Shown here: positions 32,504 through 40,274 of the stretch, one piece after another
Layout: each line of letters opens with the position of its first letter
Numbering within the stretch: the stretch's first letter is position 1
NCBI GenBank assembly: GCA_030424595.1
Contig: JAUHWG010000005.1
Location: 186,001-250,000, forward strand
DNA length: 64,000 bases
Source: Polyangia bacterium
Lineage (GTDB): Bacteria > Myxococcota_A > Polyangia > Nannocystales > Nannocystaceae
Direction: 5' to 3'
The notes under the pieces: model-generated
The model's database searches: none
The model's input: only the letters and a program-made list of their open reading frames with translations
Told to the model about the DNA's origin: nothing
Position numbers and translations under genes: made by a program

Positions 32504-33358
32504 ATGGCCAGCTCTCGCCCCAAGACTCCTAGCGTCGAAGATCTCGGGCCGCGCTTTGCGGCCTTCGCCAAGCGCCTCGAGCGACCGGTGATCTTCTTCG
32601 ACACCGAGACCACCGGCACAGAGCCGTCGAGCGATCGAATCGTCGAGATCTCGTTGGTTCGGGTGATGCCCGATCCCGACGGGATCGAGGCGCCGCGTAC
32701 CTGGAGGATCGACCCCAGGGTGCGGATCCCGATCGAGGCGACGGAGATCCACGGCATCACCAACGAGGACGTCCAAGGACTGCCGACCTTCGCCGACATC
32801 GCCGACGAGCTCCTCGGGCTTTTTAGCGGCGCCGACCTGGCGGGCTTCAACCTCGGCCGTTTTGACATCCGCGTGCTCCAGGCGGAGCTAGTGAGGATCG
32901 GCAAGACGCTCGATCTCTCGCCCACGCGGGTGATCGACGCGCAGGTGATCTTTCACCAGAAGGAGCCGCGCAACCTCGGCGCTGCGCTCCGTTTCTACTG
33001 CGACCGTGAGCTCGAGGGGGCTCACGGGGCGGAGGCCGACACGATCGCGACGCTCGAGGTGTTCGCCGGTCAGCTCGAGCGCTACTCCGACCTCGATCTC
33101 GACGTCGGTGCTCTGCACGCGACCTCCAACGCGATCGGCAGCGGCTACGTCGACGTCACCCGGCGCTTCGCCTGGCGGGACAACGAGCCGGTCTTCAACT
33201 TCGGCAAGCACAAGGGCAAGAGCCTGCGCTGGGCCGCGAGCGAGCCGAGCCAGCGGGGCTACCTGCGCTCGATCCTCGGCTCGAACATCGACGAGGGCGC
33301 CAAGCTGATCATCCGCGAGGCGATGGAGGGCCGGATCCGCAGCCGCAAGCCGAGCTGA
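32504..33358 (+). CDS. DEDDh 3'-5' exonuclease (DnaQ/PolC-epsilon-like)
   Basis: 284 residues. The exonuclease motifs are in order: 'VIFFDTETTG' with Asp33 and Glu35, 'ADLAGFNLGRFDIRVL' (second Asp), and 'HGAEADTIATLEVF' with the catalytic His and last Asp. The C-terminal part carries 'FNFGKHKGKSLRWAA', a short motif often attached to DnaQ-like proteins. It lacks the polymerase-binding tail of E. coli epsilon, so it may be a stand-alone proofreading or repair exonuclease. It is convergent with cysE; a repeated copy of the cysE tail lies in the gap. Confidence 0.87.
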   Translation: MASSRPKTPSVEDLGPRFAAFAKRLERPVIFFDTETTGTEPSSDRIVEISLVRVMPDPDGIEAPRTWRIDPRVRIPIEATEIHGITNEDVQGLPTFADIADELLGLFSGADLAGFNLGRFDIRVLQAELVRIGKTLDLSPTRVIDAQVIFHQKEPRNLGAALRFYCDRELEGAHGAEADTIATLEVFAGQLERYSDLDLDVGALHATSNAIGSGYVDVTRRFAWRDNEPVFNFGKHKGKSLRWAASEPSQRGYLRSILGSNIDEGAKLIIREAMEGRIRSRKPS

Positions 33359-33515
33359 GCGGCCGTTTGTTGGCTCGCGCGTCCGCTCGTCCGCTCGTTG
33401 GTTCGTTGGCTCGTTCGACCTCCTGCGAGCTTCGCGAGAGACACCTCGGTAGCGCTCCTGCGACTCAACTCGAACCTCGAGGCGCCGCTCGGCTCGGCTC
33501 GGCTCGGCGGCCGCT

Positions 33516-33632
33516 GCGGCTCACGCTCTGCTCATCGCCCCGGCCTTGCCGCCCGCTCGGCTCAAGCGAAGCCCGCGGCTCTGGCTCCGCCGCAGCGTCT
33601 CACGCTCTGCTCTTCGCCTCGGCTTTGCCGCC
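33516..33632 (-). repeat. Duplicated tail of cysE with its stop codon
   Basis: 33516-33553 matches 33595-33632, 34 of 38 bases. On the minus strand the right copy is the true gene end (G-G-K-A-E-A-K-S-R-A-stop), and the left copy, beyond the stop, reads G-G-K-A-G-A-M-S-R-A-stop. It is the second gene-tail duplication of the window. Confidence 0.8.
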
Positions 33633-34529
33633 GAGGTAGCGCTGCGAGGGTGCTTCGAGGATCACGGTGGTGCCCGCGGGGATCGACTCGGTCAGCCAGA
33701 CATTGCCGCCGATGGTCGAGCCGCGGCCGATGACCGTCTCGCCGCCGAGGATCGTCGCGCCGGCGTAGACCGTGACGTCGTCTTCGATCGTCGGGTGACG
33801 TTGGGCGCCGCAGCGGTTCTTCTTGGAGACGGAGAGCGCGCCGAGGGTGACCCCCTGGTAGAGCTTGACGCGCTCGCCGATCCTCGTGGTCTCGCCGATG
33901 ACGACGCCCGTGCCGTGGTCGATGAAGAACGAGCGGCCGATCGACGCGCCGGGGTGGATGTCGATCCCGGTCCGGTTGTGGACGGTCTCGGCCATCATCC
34001 GCGGGATGAGGGGGATCCGCTGCTTGTAGAGGTAGTGGGCGATCCGGTGGAAGGTGATCGCGGAGATCCCCGGGTAGCTCATGATCACCTCAGAGCTCGA
34101 GCAGGCCGCAGGATCCCCCGTGAGCGCCGCTTGGACGTCGGTGTGGATGATCTCGCGGAGCTCCGGCACCGCCTGGAGCAGGTCGAACGCCAGCTCGTGG
34201 GCCTTCTCTTGGAGCTCGGGCTTGGCGCCCGCCTGGCCGGGGCGACGATCCGCGCACTCGACGGAGAGGGCCCGGACGAGCACGCCCTCGAGGTGACGGA
34301 GGATCCTCGCGCAGCGCTCGCCGACAAAGTAGCGGGAGGTCAGCTCGTCGAGCTGGTCGCCGCGGAAGTAGCCGGGGAAGATGATGGAGACCAGATCATC
34401 GGCGAGGTCGGCGACCTCGCTCCGGGTCGGCAGGTTGCTGCCGTCGAGGTGGTTGATGTTGCCGTGCTCCTGGTACGACTCGAGGATCTCCTCGACGACG
34501 CGAGCTAGGCGATGTTCGTGGTCGTTCAC
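33600..34529 (-). CDS. cysE: Serine O-acetyltransferase
   Basis: 309 residues from GTG 34529 ('VNDHEHRLARVVEEILESY'); an ATG at 34595 would add 22 residues with no family support. The C-terminal left-handed beta-helix is clear: 'IDIHPGASIGRSFFIDHGTG', 'VVIGETTRIGERVKLYQGVT' and 'VTVYAGATILGGETVIG'. The catalytic His lies in 'FFIDHGTGVVIGET'. The enzyme makes O-acetylserine from serine and acetyl-CoA, the entry to cysteine synthesis. The long helical N-terminal half matches the EpsC/plastid-like group rather than E. coli CysE. No cysK gene is next to it. Confidence 0.92.
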   Translation of the reverse strand: MNDHEHRLARVVEEILESYQEHGNINHLDGSNLPTRSEVADLADDLVSIIFPGYFRGDQLDELTSRYFVGERCARILRHLEGVLVRALSVECADRRPGQAGAKPELQEKAHELAFDLLQAVPELREIIHTDVQAALTGDPAACSSSEVIMSYPGISAITFHRIAHYLYKQRIPLIPRMMAETVHNRTGIDIHPGASIGRSFFIDHGTGVVIGETTRIGERVKLYQGVTLGALSVSKKNRCGAQRHPTIEDDVTVYAGATILGGETVIGRGSTIGGNVWLTESIPAGTTVILEAPSQRYLGGKAEAKSRA

Positions 34530-34657
34530 GGCAACGAAAGGTAGGACACCCGCGGTGTCGAAGCTTGTACGGGCCGGCAGGCCGCATCGTGCCAAGGCTC
34601 ACGTGCTGAGCGCGGTTTATTAGTGGGCCTAGCGGCTTCGGGATAGGCTCTGCCGGC

Positions 34658-34891
34658 GTGTCGACGCCCCTGCACATCCTCGTTCAGCAGCTCCTCTTCG
34701 GTCGTACCGAGGGCCTCACTGCGCCGCAGCTCGCGGCCTTTGTCGACGGCTGGAGCAGCCTTCTGGATCTCCTCGAGCGGCCCGACCTGTGCTTGCCTGA
34801 CGCCTCGGACGAGGTCCGCGAGGGCCTTTCCGCGCTCGCACAGCGGATACGCCAGGCTCAGGAGGAGATCCTCGAGGACGACGGCGGGTGA
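34658..34891 (+). CDS. Small protein of unknown function
   Basis: 77 residues from GTG 34658, ending TGA. It is acidic and fully helical in style ('LTAPQLAAFVDGWSSLLDLL', 'VREGLSALAQRIRQAQEEIL'). It is divergent from cysE with a 128-base gap. The reading frame keeps the high third-position GC of its neighbours, which supports real coding. No domain is recognised. Confidence 0.5.
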   Translation: MSTPLHILVQQLLFGRTEGLTAPQLAAFVDGWSSLLDLLERPDLCLPDASDEVREGLSALAQRIRQAQEEILEDDGG

Positions 34892-34905
34892 GCTTGCGAG
34901 GATGT

Positions 34906-34925
34906 TCATGGTGGATCCACCATGA
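34906..34925. promoter_or_regulatory. 20-base perfect palindrome
   Basis: TCATGGTGGATCCACCATGA reads the same on both strands over 20 bases, 15 bases past the stop of the small 34658 gene. It fits an operator for a dimeric regulator or a hairpin without a proper loop. Confidence 0.55.
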
Positions 34926-34990
34926 CACCTCTCCTGAAAGGTCATCGCGAGTTCGCGCAACGACGGTCAAATTGATCGATTGATCGTTGT

Positions 34991-35076
34991 GGTGGCTATG
35001 TATGGATCTCTGTGGGGGCGATCGTTCCCGACCATGATCGATCCTGGGGGCGGTGAGTAAGACTCACATAGCCACC
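34991..35076. promoter_or_regulatory. Long-range inverted repeat with inner hairpin
   Basis: GGTGGCTATGT (34991-35001) is the exact reverse complement of ACATAGCCACC (35066-35076). Just before the right arm is GTGAGT-AAG-ACTCAC (35053-35067), a smaller hairpin. An RNA across this segment could form a two-armed structure. Confidence 0.45.
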
Positions 35077-35785
35077 GTTCAGGACAAGTGCCCGTCGGCG
35101 CGGATGCGATCCTCGGCGACCCTTTGTCGACTGGCGGATTCGAGCGGGCCGCTGCCGTATGTTTTCGAGCAGGATCGCCGAGTTCGCTAGGGTGTTTTTG
35201 CTAGTTTATCTAACAAAGCTGATCTTTGATTCGGCGCTGCCGACGTCCGCGATTGCCGCGGCTTATGTCCCCCAGCCCAGGGTTTGGCCCCGCTCGACGC
35301 TCGAATTCGCTATCACGATTTCGATCAATTTTCCCGACGGGAGATCTCACGCGGGGCGATCTCCCCCCGCCTCGGTTTCGCACGACGAGCTCCGGCGGTG
35401 ATCGGTGCTGCGCCTCGGCGCGCGCTCGCACCCGCCGATGATCGCATGCGCTCACCTGTCCGAGCGTTCATGCGCGAATCGTCGAGCTTCGGTCCAGGCG
35501 AGCCTCGGTTCTCTCACCTGTGACCTAGCCAGGCAGCGCGGCATCGATCCCCCCAGAGGGCCGCTCTGGCGCTCTGCAGACGCGGCCTCTGCGATGGACC
35601 TGGCGGCCGGGTCAGGACAGGAAGCTCGAGAATCCTGGGGGCGACAGGCCCCGTACACCAGGACACGGAACAATCTTATTGTGATCACAGTCGAGCACCG
35701 GCCGACGGGCCATTTCGGCCATCTTCGGGCTCCTGTGGCGCGAATTCGAGACTTTTTGGTCTGCCCGATGCGCGATCATGGGCAC

Positions 35786-35822
35786 AAAAAACGCGAGAAC
35801 GCGCGATGGAGACCCATCGCGC
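35786..35822 (-). terminator. Terminator of the Fis-type gene
   Basis: Stem GCGCGATGG (35801-35809), loop AGAC, and its complement CCATCGCGC (35814-35822). On the minus strand a TTTTTT run followed by GTGC comes nine bases beyond the stem. It lies 35 bases past the stop of the Fis-type gene. Confidence 0.6.
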
Positions 35823-35856
35823 GTACCCGCGTGTCTGTCGACTCTAGAGGTCCCGG

Positions 35857-36108
35857 CTACTGAGCCGGAGGAGCGACAACAGCATGCTGAGGAACAGCCT
35901 GGACCGTGTTCTCGATCGACTGGACGACGATCGGCTTCTTGCTGCGGGGCCAGTCGATCTTGTGCTTGATGATCCGACGCTTGAGCGCGTGCCGGGTGAT
36001 CCCAAGCAGGTTGGAGGCTTCGACGATGCTGCCAGCGGCAGTCAGGGCCTCCTCACAGAGGAGGCGTTCGGCGTCGGCGAGGTTGAGGCTTTCGAGGTGG
36101 AGGCGCAT
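35857..36108 (-). CDS. Stand-alone Fis-type HTH protein
   Basis: 83 residues. Residues 8-50 match the Fis/NtrC C-terminal DNA-binding domain: 'LNLADAERLLCEEALTAAGS' is the first helix pair and 'IVEASNLLGITRHALKRRII' is the helix-turn-helix. The remainder is a short basic link and a hydrophobic, Gln/Pro/Val-rich tail. In enhancer-binding proteins this domain follows an AAA+ ATPase; here it stands alone at less than 100 residues, as in small Fis-like nucleoid or regulator proteins. It lies in an AT-rich island with a terminator downstream, and its promoter probably lies in the AT-rich 36110-36240. Confidence 0.78.
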   Translation of the reverse strand: MRLHLESLNLADAERLLCEEALTAAGSIVEASNLLGITRHALKRRIIKHKIDWPRSKKPIVVQSIENTVQAVPQHAVVAPPAQ

Positions 36109-36203
36109 GACGGCAGTCTAGACAAAGACTTCGGAGCGAATAAAGCCGAAAACGTATTCTTGAATTTCAAAAAAACGAGCATGTAAGCGGGAGTCTGAAA
36201 TGG

Positions 36204-36227
36204 TAGCTATAAAACTAAAGATAGCTA
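36204..36227. promoter_or_regulatory. AT-rich dyad TAGCTAT-N10-ATAGCTA
   Basis: Two 7-base half-sites in exact inverted order, ten bases apart, about one helical turn between centres of symmetry. It lies 96 bases upstream of the Fis-type start and 210 upstream of the 36437 start. A candidate operator for either gene. Confidence 0.45.
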
Positions 36228-36348
36228 AAGCCTCGCACCTCGCACCACGATCCTTCTTACAAGGGACCTACAGGTGTGATCGCGTACGTCCTTTACTTCC
36301 CACGCGCTTCATTTTCGGCGATAAGTAGGACCTCTTCAGCACCTAGGA

Positions 36349-36368
36349 ACATGGCGTATCTGCCATGT
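36349..36368. promoter_or_regulatory. Hairpin ACATGGC-loop-GCCATGT
   Basis: A seven-base stem with the six-base loop GTATCT, 69 bases before the GTG start at 36437. It is flanked by CTTCA and GAAG. Possibly a leader structure of the REC-PATAN-LC7 transcript. Confidence 0.4.
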
Positions 36369-36436
36369 GAAGAGCTGCGCTGAACGGCCGGCTCTCAGGG
36401 TCTGCAAGCCCTGACGCGCTAAGATAGGCGGCCCGC

Positions 36437-37942
36437 GTGTCTGCATCGTCCCGCAAACCCTCAATCCACATCCTGATTGTTGTGGATGAGCCGACTCTCC
36501 AGGCGTCCATCGACAGGCGTCTCGTCGAGGAGGGCCATCGTACGGCGTCCGTGAGCAACGTCCGCAAGGCGATCGAGCGCCTGCGCCGCGAGCCCTACGA
36601 CATCGTCATCTCGGACCTCCACGCGTCGCCGGGTGACGGCGCAGAGCTCCTGCAGTGGTTGGGCTCATACTATCCATCGATCCCGGTGCTGGTGCTCCTC
36701 GAGGGCCTCGGCGCCAAGGCGAAGCCCGACAGCAGCGGCCAGGTGAGGATCATCGAGAAGCCGGTCGACCTCGATCAGCTCGTCGAGAAGATCGAGGGGA
36801 TCGGCCAGCGCGACGGGTTCTACAGCAACGCCATCGAGATCGAGCTCTTCGACTACGTCCAGATGATGGCGATCACCGGGCGTGACAAGCACATCCTGGT
36901 GACAACACCGCTGGGCGTCGGCTCGATCTGGTTTGAGCACGGGGACATCGCCCACGCCCAGTTCCTCAGCTTCCGCGGTGAGGATGCGTTCTACAAGATC
37001 CTCGCGGTCGGTCAGGGGGTCTTCCGCGAGACGCTCTTCCGACCGCCGCCGCAGCGGACCGTGGTTCGCTCCAGCACCCACCTCCTGATGGAGGCGGCGC
37101 GGCTCCAGGACGAAGGGCTCCTCAACGTCGAGGAGGTCCGGCGGGCGTCGGCCGAGGCGGCCGCAGCCGCGCCGCCGAAGCCGAAGCCGAAGCCTGAGCC
37201 TGAGCCCGAGCCCGAGCCCGAGTACGAGGACTGGACGAGCACCGCGGCGGAGGTCGCGGCCGAGGCGATCGATCGTCTCGAAGAGTTCACGATGCCCACG
37301 GACGACGACGACGACGAGCCGCTCGAGCCCGACGTCGGTCCGACCCCGGGAGGCGTCTCGAAGCCGAAGAGCCGGCCGACCTCGTCGGACGTCCCTGTCC
37401 CGCGGCGAGCCCAGGAGAGCGACGGCGTCCCGGTCATGCGCCGGCGGGTGCAGACCCTGGAGCGCGTGGTCAGCAAGCCGCACACGCAGCCGAACCTGCC
37501 CGCCCAGCCAGATGTGATCGCGACGCCGCGACGCAAGCCTGAGCCGGTCCGTGAGCCCGCGCCAGAGCGACCTCCGCCGAAGAAGGGGGCCAACGATCTC
37601 TTCGACGATCCCGAGACCCGCGAGGCCCTGCTCGGCCAGTTCTGGCAGTACGAAGGGGTCGACGGCGTCGCGATCATCTCGAGCACCGGCAAGGTGATGG
37701 CCGAGGACATGCGCAACAACAGCACCGCTGTGACCCTCGCGGGCTTCTTCATGCGCGGCGCGGCACGGATGGCGCGGATGCTCGGGTACAACGTCTTCGA
37801 CGGGGTGATCGCCCGGTCGAAGAACGGACAGCAAATCATCATGATCGGCATGGGGGCGACCTCCGCGGTGCTCTCCGTCGACCAGGAGCACGACCCCGAC
37901 GTGATCCGTGATGAAATCATGGGGGTTGAGAGCGACCGATGA
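36437..37942 (+). CDS. REC - PATAN (DUF4388) - Roadblock/LC7 regulator
   Basis: 501 residues from GTG 36437. Residues 10-120 are a response-regulator receiver: acidic pair in 'IVVDEP', phospho-Asp in 'IVISDLHASPGDG' and Lys in 'VRIIEKPVDLDQL'. Residues 126-225 match PATAN/DUF4388 ('IELFDYVQMMAITGRDKHIL', 'IWFEHGDIAHAQF', 'AFYKILAVGQGVF'). A 160-residue Pro/Glu/Lys linker follows. Residues 385-490 are a Roadblock/LC7 fold ('WQYEGVDGVAIISSTGKVMA'). In myxobacteria Roadblock proteins regulate Ras-like GTPases such as MglA. This protein probably couples a phosphorelay signal to a GTPase or polarity system. The last four bases overlap the next gene. Confidence 0.83.
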   Translation: MSASSRKPSIHILIVVDEPTLQASIDRRLVEEGHRTASVSNVRKAIERLRREPYDIVISDLHASPGDGAELLQWLGSYYPSIPVLVLLEGLGAKAKPDSSGQVRIIEKPVDLDQLVEKIEGIGQRDGFYSNAIEIELFDYVQMMAITGRDKHILVTTPLGVGSIWFEHGDIAHAQFLSFRGEDAFYKILAVGQGVFRETLFRPPPQRTVVRSSTHLLMEAARLQDEGLLNVEEVRRASAEAAAAAPPKPKPKPEPEPEPEPEYEDWTSTAAEVAAEAIDRLEEFTMPTDDDDDEPLEPDVGPTPGGVSKPKSRPTSSDVPVPRRAQESDGVPVMRRRVQTLERVVSKPHTQPNLPAQPDVIATPRRKPEPVREPAPERPPPKKGANDLFDDPETREALLGQFWQYEGVDGVAIISSTGKVMAEDMRNNSTAVTLAGFFMRGAARMARMLGYNVFDGVIARSKNGQQIIMIGMGATSAVLSVDQEHDPDVIRDEIMGVESDR

Positions 37943-38655
37943 ACGCCGACTCTGAGCGCCAGCTCGACAATTTCCTCAAGGAGATCGCGGGGATTCCAGG
38001 GGTCCGCGGCGCGTTGATCACCACCGGGGACGGGGCCCTCTTCGCTGGGGATGGGGTGTTCAACGAGAGCATCGCCTCGGACCTCGCGCGCACCGTCAGG
38101 CGGATGGTGGTCGCGTCCGCGACCGTCGGTGCTCCGCTCGCCGAGCTCCTGATCAACTTTGGCCGCGCGCGGATGATGATCATGCCGCTGCGCGAAGAGG
38201 CGAACCTCGCGATCCTGCTCGAGCGGGACAACGTGACGTCGACGGTCCGCTCGGTGGTCAAGCTTCAGATCGCCTCGCTGAAGGCCGTGCTCCGCTCCGC
38301 ATCGCCGGACGCCGCCGAGAGCGGGGTCCACCCGCAGCTCTCGCAGAGCGAGCCCGAAGACGAGGTCGATCGGCTGATGCTCGGCGAGCTCGGCCCGGTG
38401 CTCCGCGACGTTCAGTCCTGCTTCACCGGCTACATCGAGCGCATCGGCAAGAGCCAGGCCGACGCCGCGACGATGATGCGCGAGCAGATGCGCGAGTGGC
38501 TGCTCTGCTGCAACCCTTCGCCCTACACCTTTCCGCTGCTCATCGACGGGCTAGCCCAGCTCCTCGGCGATGATCTGGATCGCCGGACGGCGTTCATGAC
38601 CGACGTGCAGCAGGCGATGCGCCGGTCGAAGATCTGGAGCGGCAAGAGCCGCTAG
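37939..38655 (+). CDS. Roadblock/LC7-domain protein with helical C-terminal half
   Basis: 238 residues, starting in the ATGA overlap with the REC-PATAN-LC7 gene. Residues 5-115 form a Roadblock/LC7 domain ('LDNFLKEIAGIPGVRGALIT', 'RTVRRMVVASATVGAPLAEL', 'MMIMPLREEANLAILLERDN'). The second half is helical with 'GELGPVLRDVQSCFTGYIER' and 'DRRTAFMTDVQQAMRRSKIW' and has no known match. It could dimerise with the LC7 domain of its neighbour, as MglB-type proteins do, and act on a small GTPase. No GTPase gene is next to it. Confidence 0.8.
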   Translation: MNADSERQLDNFLKEIAGIPGVRGALITTGDGALFAGDGVFNESIASDLARTVRRMVVASATVGAPLAELLINFGRARMMIMPLREEANLAILLERDNVTSTVRSVVKLQIASLKAVLRSASPDAAESGVHPQLSQSEPEDEVDRLMLGELGPVLRDVQSCFTGYIERIGKSQADAATMMREQMREWLLCCNPSPYTFPLLIDGLAQLLGDDLDRRTAFMTDVQQAMRRSKIWSGKSR

Positions 38656-38810
38656 CCCGCTCTCAGGCGTAGGTCTGCGTGCACTCCGCGGGGTCTGAGC
38701 GCCACGTCGGCGCGGACCTGGAGGTGCCAGCGGGACCTCCGTTCGCGCCGGTCGACGGAAAAATACCCGGCCTTCGTGGCGTCGCAGGGCAAAGCGTTTA
38801 GAGTCCGCCG

Positions 38811-40232
38811 GTGCTCGCACTCCTGCGTGAATGTCTGCTCTCGGTCGCGCTCGCGTCTCCCGCGGCCGCAGCTTCGCCAGAGGTCAGCGAAGTCCCTCCG
38901 GGGGCCGCGCTTGAGGGCGACGACTCGGAGGCCTTGGAGGCCTTTGCCGCGGACGATCCGCGGCGCTGCGCTCGGAAGAAGGGCGCACGCGGAGAGGGGG
39001 CGGGCGGCGAAGGTCCCTCAGTACAGGCCGATCCCCCAGCACAAGCGGACGCGGTCGAGGCTGTCCCGTCGCGGCCGATCGACTGCTCGAACTACCGGAC
39101 CGTCGTCGACCGCGAGACTGGCGAGACGCGCATCGTCTTCCGCAAGAACCGCGTCGTCGCCCTGCCGCAGGTGCTGCAGGATCCCGCGTTTGGGACGATC
39201 TTCGGCCTCCGCGGGCGCTATGTGAACCGGGTCCCGGGGAGCTCGTTCGATCGGATCCAGCTCGATCTGGCGGCGAGGATCTCGACCCGCCTGATCCAGG
39301 ATCACGATCTCCGGCTCCAGCTCCGCGATCTCCTCGGTCGTGACGAGGTGATCTTCGTTCTCGGCGGGATCGACGTCGATCCCGCCTTTCCTTACCTGGG
39401 CGTCGCCAACAACAAACGCCTGGTCGGCGTCGACTTTCGCGATCCTCGCTACGCGGTGAAGCTGCGGACCTTCCTCGGCTCTGTCGCCTATGCGGAGCCT
39501 GTCTTCGAGGTGCCGGCGACGATCGAGCGTCCGCGGGGGGTGCTCCGTTGGTTCGCCGGGGCGACCTTCGCCGTCGATCGCTTCGAGGCCTACGAGGGGA
39601 GCCTCTTCGCCGAGGAGCGACCGGAAGAGGAGGGCCTCCAACGCCGCGGCTACTACACAGGCGGGCTCCAATGGGATCGCCGCGACAACGAGTGGCACCC
39701 GACGACAGGCGCGTTCCACGAGGCCTCGTGGTCGCTCGCAGGTCCCTGGGCCGGCGGCTCGCGCTCCTGGTCGCGCTTCAACGTCCTCGCCCGCTATTAT
39801 CGGGCGCTGGGCACCGACAAGCTGGTCTTCGCCCAGGCGGCGATCGTCGACGCGCTGCTCGGTATCCCGCCGCTCATCCCCTTGGGACAGGTCGGCGGGA
39901 TGGAGCCCATCGAGGGCCTGGGCGGCCGCTTTATCGGCCGCGGCTTCTACCGACGGCGCTTTGTCGGTGACACCAAGGCGGTGTTGATGACCGAGCTGCG
40001 CTACACGCCGATCGACTTCAAGCTGCTGCGCTGGTCGGTGGGCCTCGGCGTGCGGGCGTTCCTCGACACGACCAAGGTCTTCCAGCCCAACGAGAGCCTG
40101 CACGCGAACATCCACCCGAGCGGCGGCGGCGGCCTCTACGTCCTCTGGGACCGCTTCTTCGTCCTGCGGATGGACATCGGCTACTCGGCGGAGGGGGCGG
40201 GCCTCTACCTCGCCGGGGGGCACCCGTTCTGA
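38811..40232 (+). CDS. Omp85/BamA-TamA-like outer-membrane barrel protein
   Basis: 473 residues from GTG 38811, which opens a signal peptide ('LLRECLLSVALASPAAAA'). Residues 20-90 are a low-complexity charged linker. No POTRA repeats are seen. From about 120 onward a barrel is predicted, with repeated 'D-x-aromatic' strands. The phrase 'GRFIGRGFYRRRFVGDTKAV' near 370 corresponds to the conserved G-x-x-RGF loop of the Omp85 surface antigens, and the protein ends 'GLYLAGGHPF', as these barrels do with a terminal Phe. It is probably a POTRA-less surface antigen or a secretion pore; the exact role is unknown. Confidence 0.72.
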   Translation: MLALLRECLLSVALASPAAAASPEVSEVPPGAALEGDDSEALEAFAADDPRRCARKKGARGEGAGGEGPSVQADPPAQADAVEAVPSRPIDCSNYRTVVDRETGETRIVFRKNRVVALPQVLQDPAFGTIFGLRGRYVNRVPGSSFDRIQLDLAARISTRLIQDHDLRLQLRDLLGRDEVIFVLGGIDVDPAFPYLGVANNKRLVGVDFRDPRYAVKLRTFLGSVAYAEPVFEVPATIERPRGVLRWFAGATFAVDRFEAYEGSLFAEERPEEEGLQRRGYYTGGLQWDRRDNEWHPTTGAFHEASWSLAGPWAGGSRSWSRFNVLARYYRALGTDKLVFAQAAIVDALLGIPPLIPLGQVGGMEPIEGLGGRFIGRGFYRRRFVGDTKAVLMTELRYTPIDFKLLRWSVGLGVRAFLDTTKVFQPNESLHANIHPSGGGGLYVLWDRFFVLRMDIGYSAEGAGLYLAGGHPF

Positions 40233-40274
40233 GGTCGCAGGGGCGCTGCCGAGCTGTCGGCCGCCGCGGGCTCG

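Larger units (their letters stand above)
34892..35856. other. 965-base AT-richer gene-free stretch
   Basis: This is the longest gap in the window and its base content is clearly lower in GC than the surroundings, especially 35155-35260 and 35640-35700. Several frames are open but short, and their codon choice does not match the neighbours. It holds a 20-base perfect palindrome (34906-34925), an 11-base inverted repeat pair (34991-35001 and 35066-35076), the palindrome TGTGATCACA (35680-35689) and the terminator of the Fis-type gene (35786-35822). A non-coding RNA gene or a regulatory region is possible; nothing in it can be named. Confidence 0.55.
36109..36436. other. AT-rich divergent control region
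   Basis: 328 bases between the Fis-type gene and the REC-PATAN-LC7 gene. It is among the most AT-rich DNA in the window, with A-runs at 36168-36176. It contains the dyad TAGCTAT-N10-ATAGCTA (36204-36227), a tandem CCTCGCACCTCGCACC (36231-36246) and a hairpin (36349-36368). It is the obvious place for promoters of both flanking genes. Confidence 0.5.

Noticed and set aside
35159-35401. 80-residue frame in the AT-rich gap ('MFSSRIAEFARVFLLVYLTK')
   Set aside because: It has a hydrophobic start but no ribosome-binding site, mixed third-position base use and overlapping frames; I could not support it as a gene.
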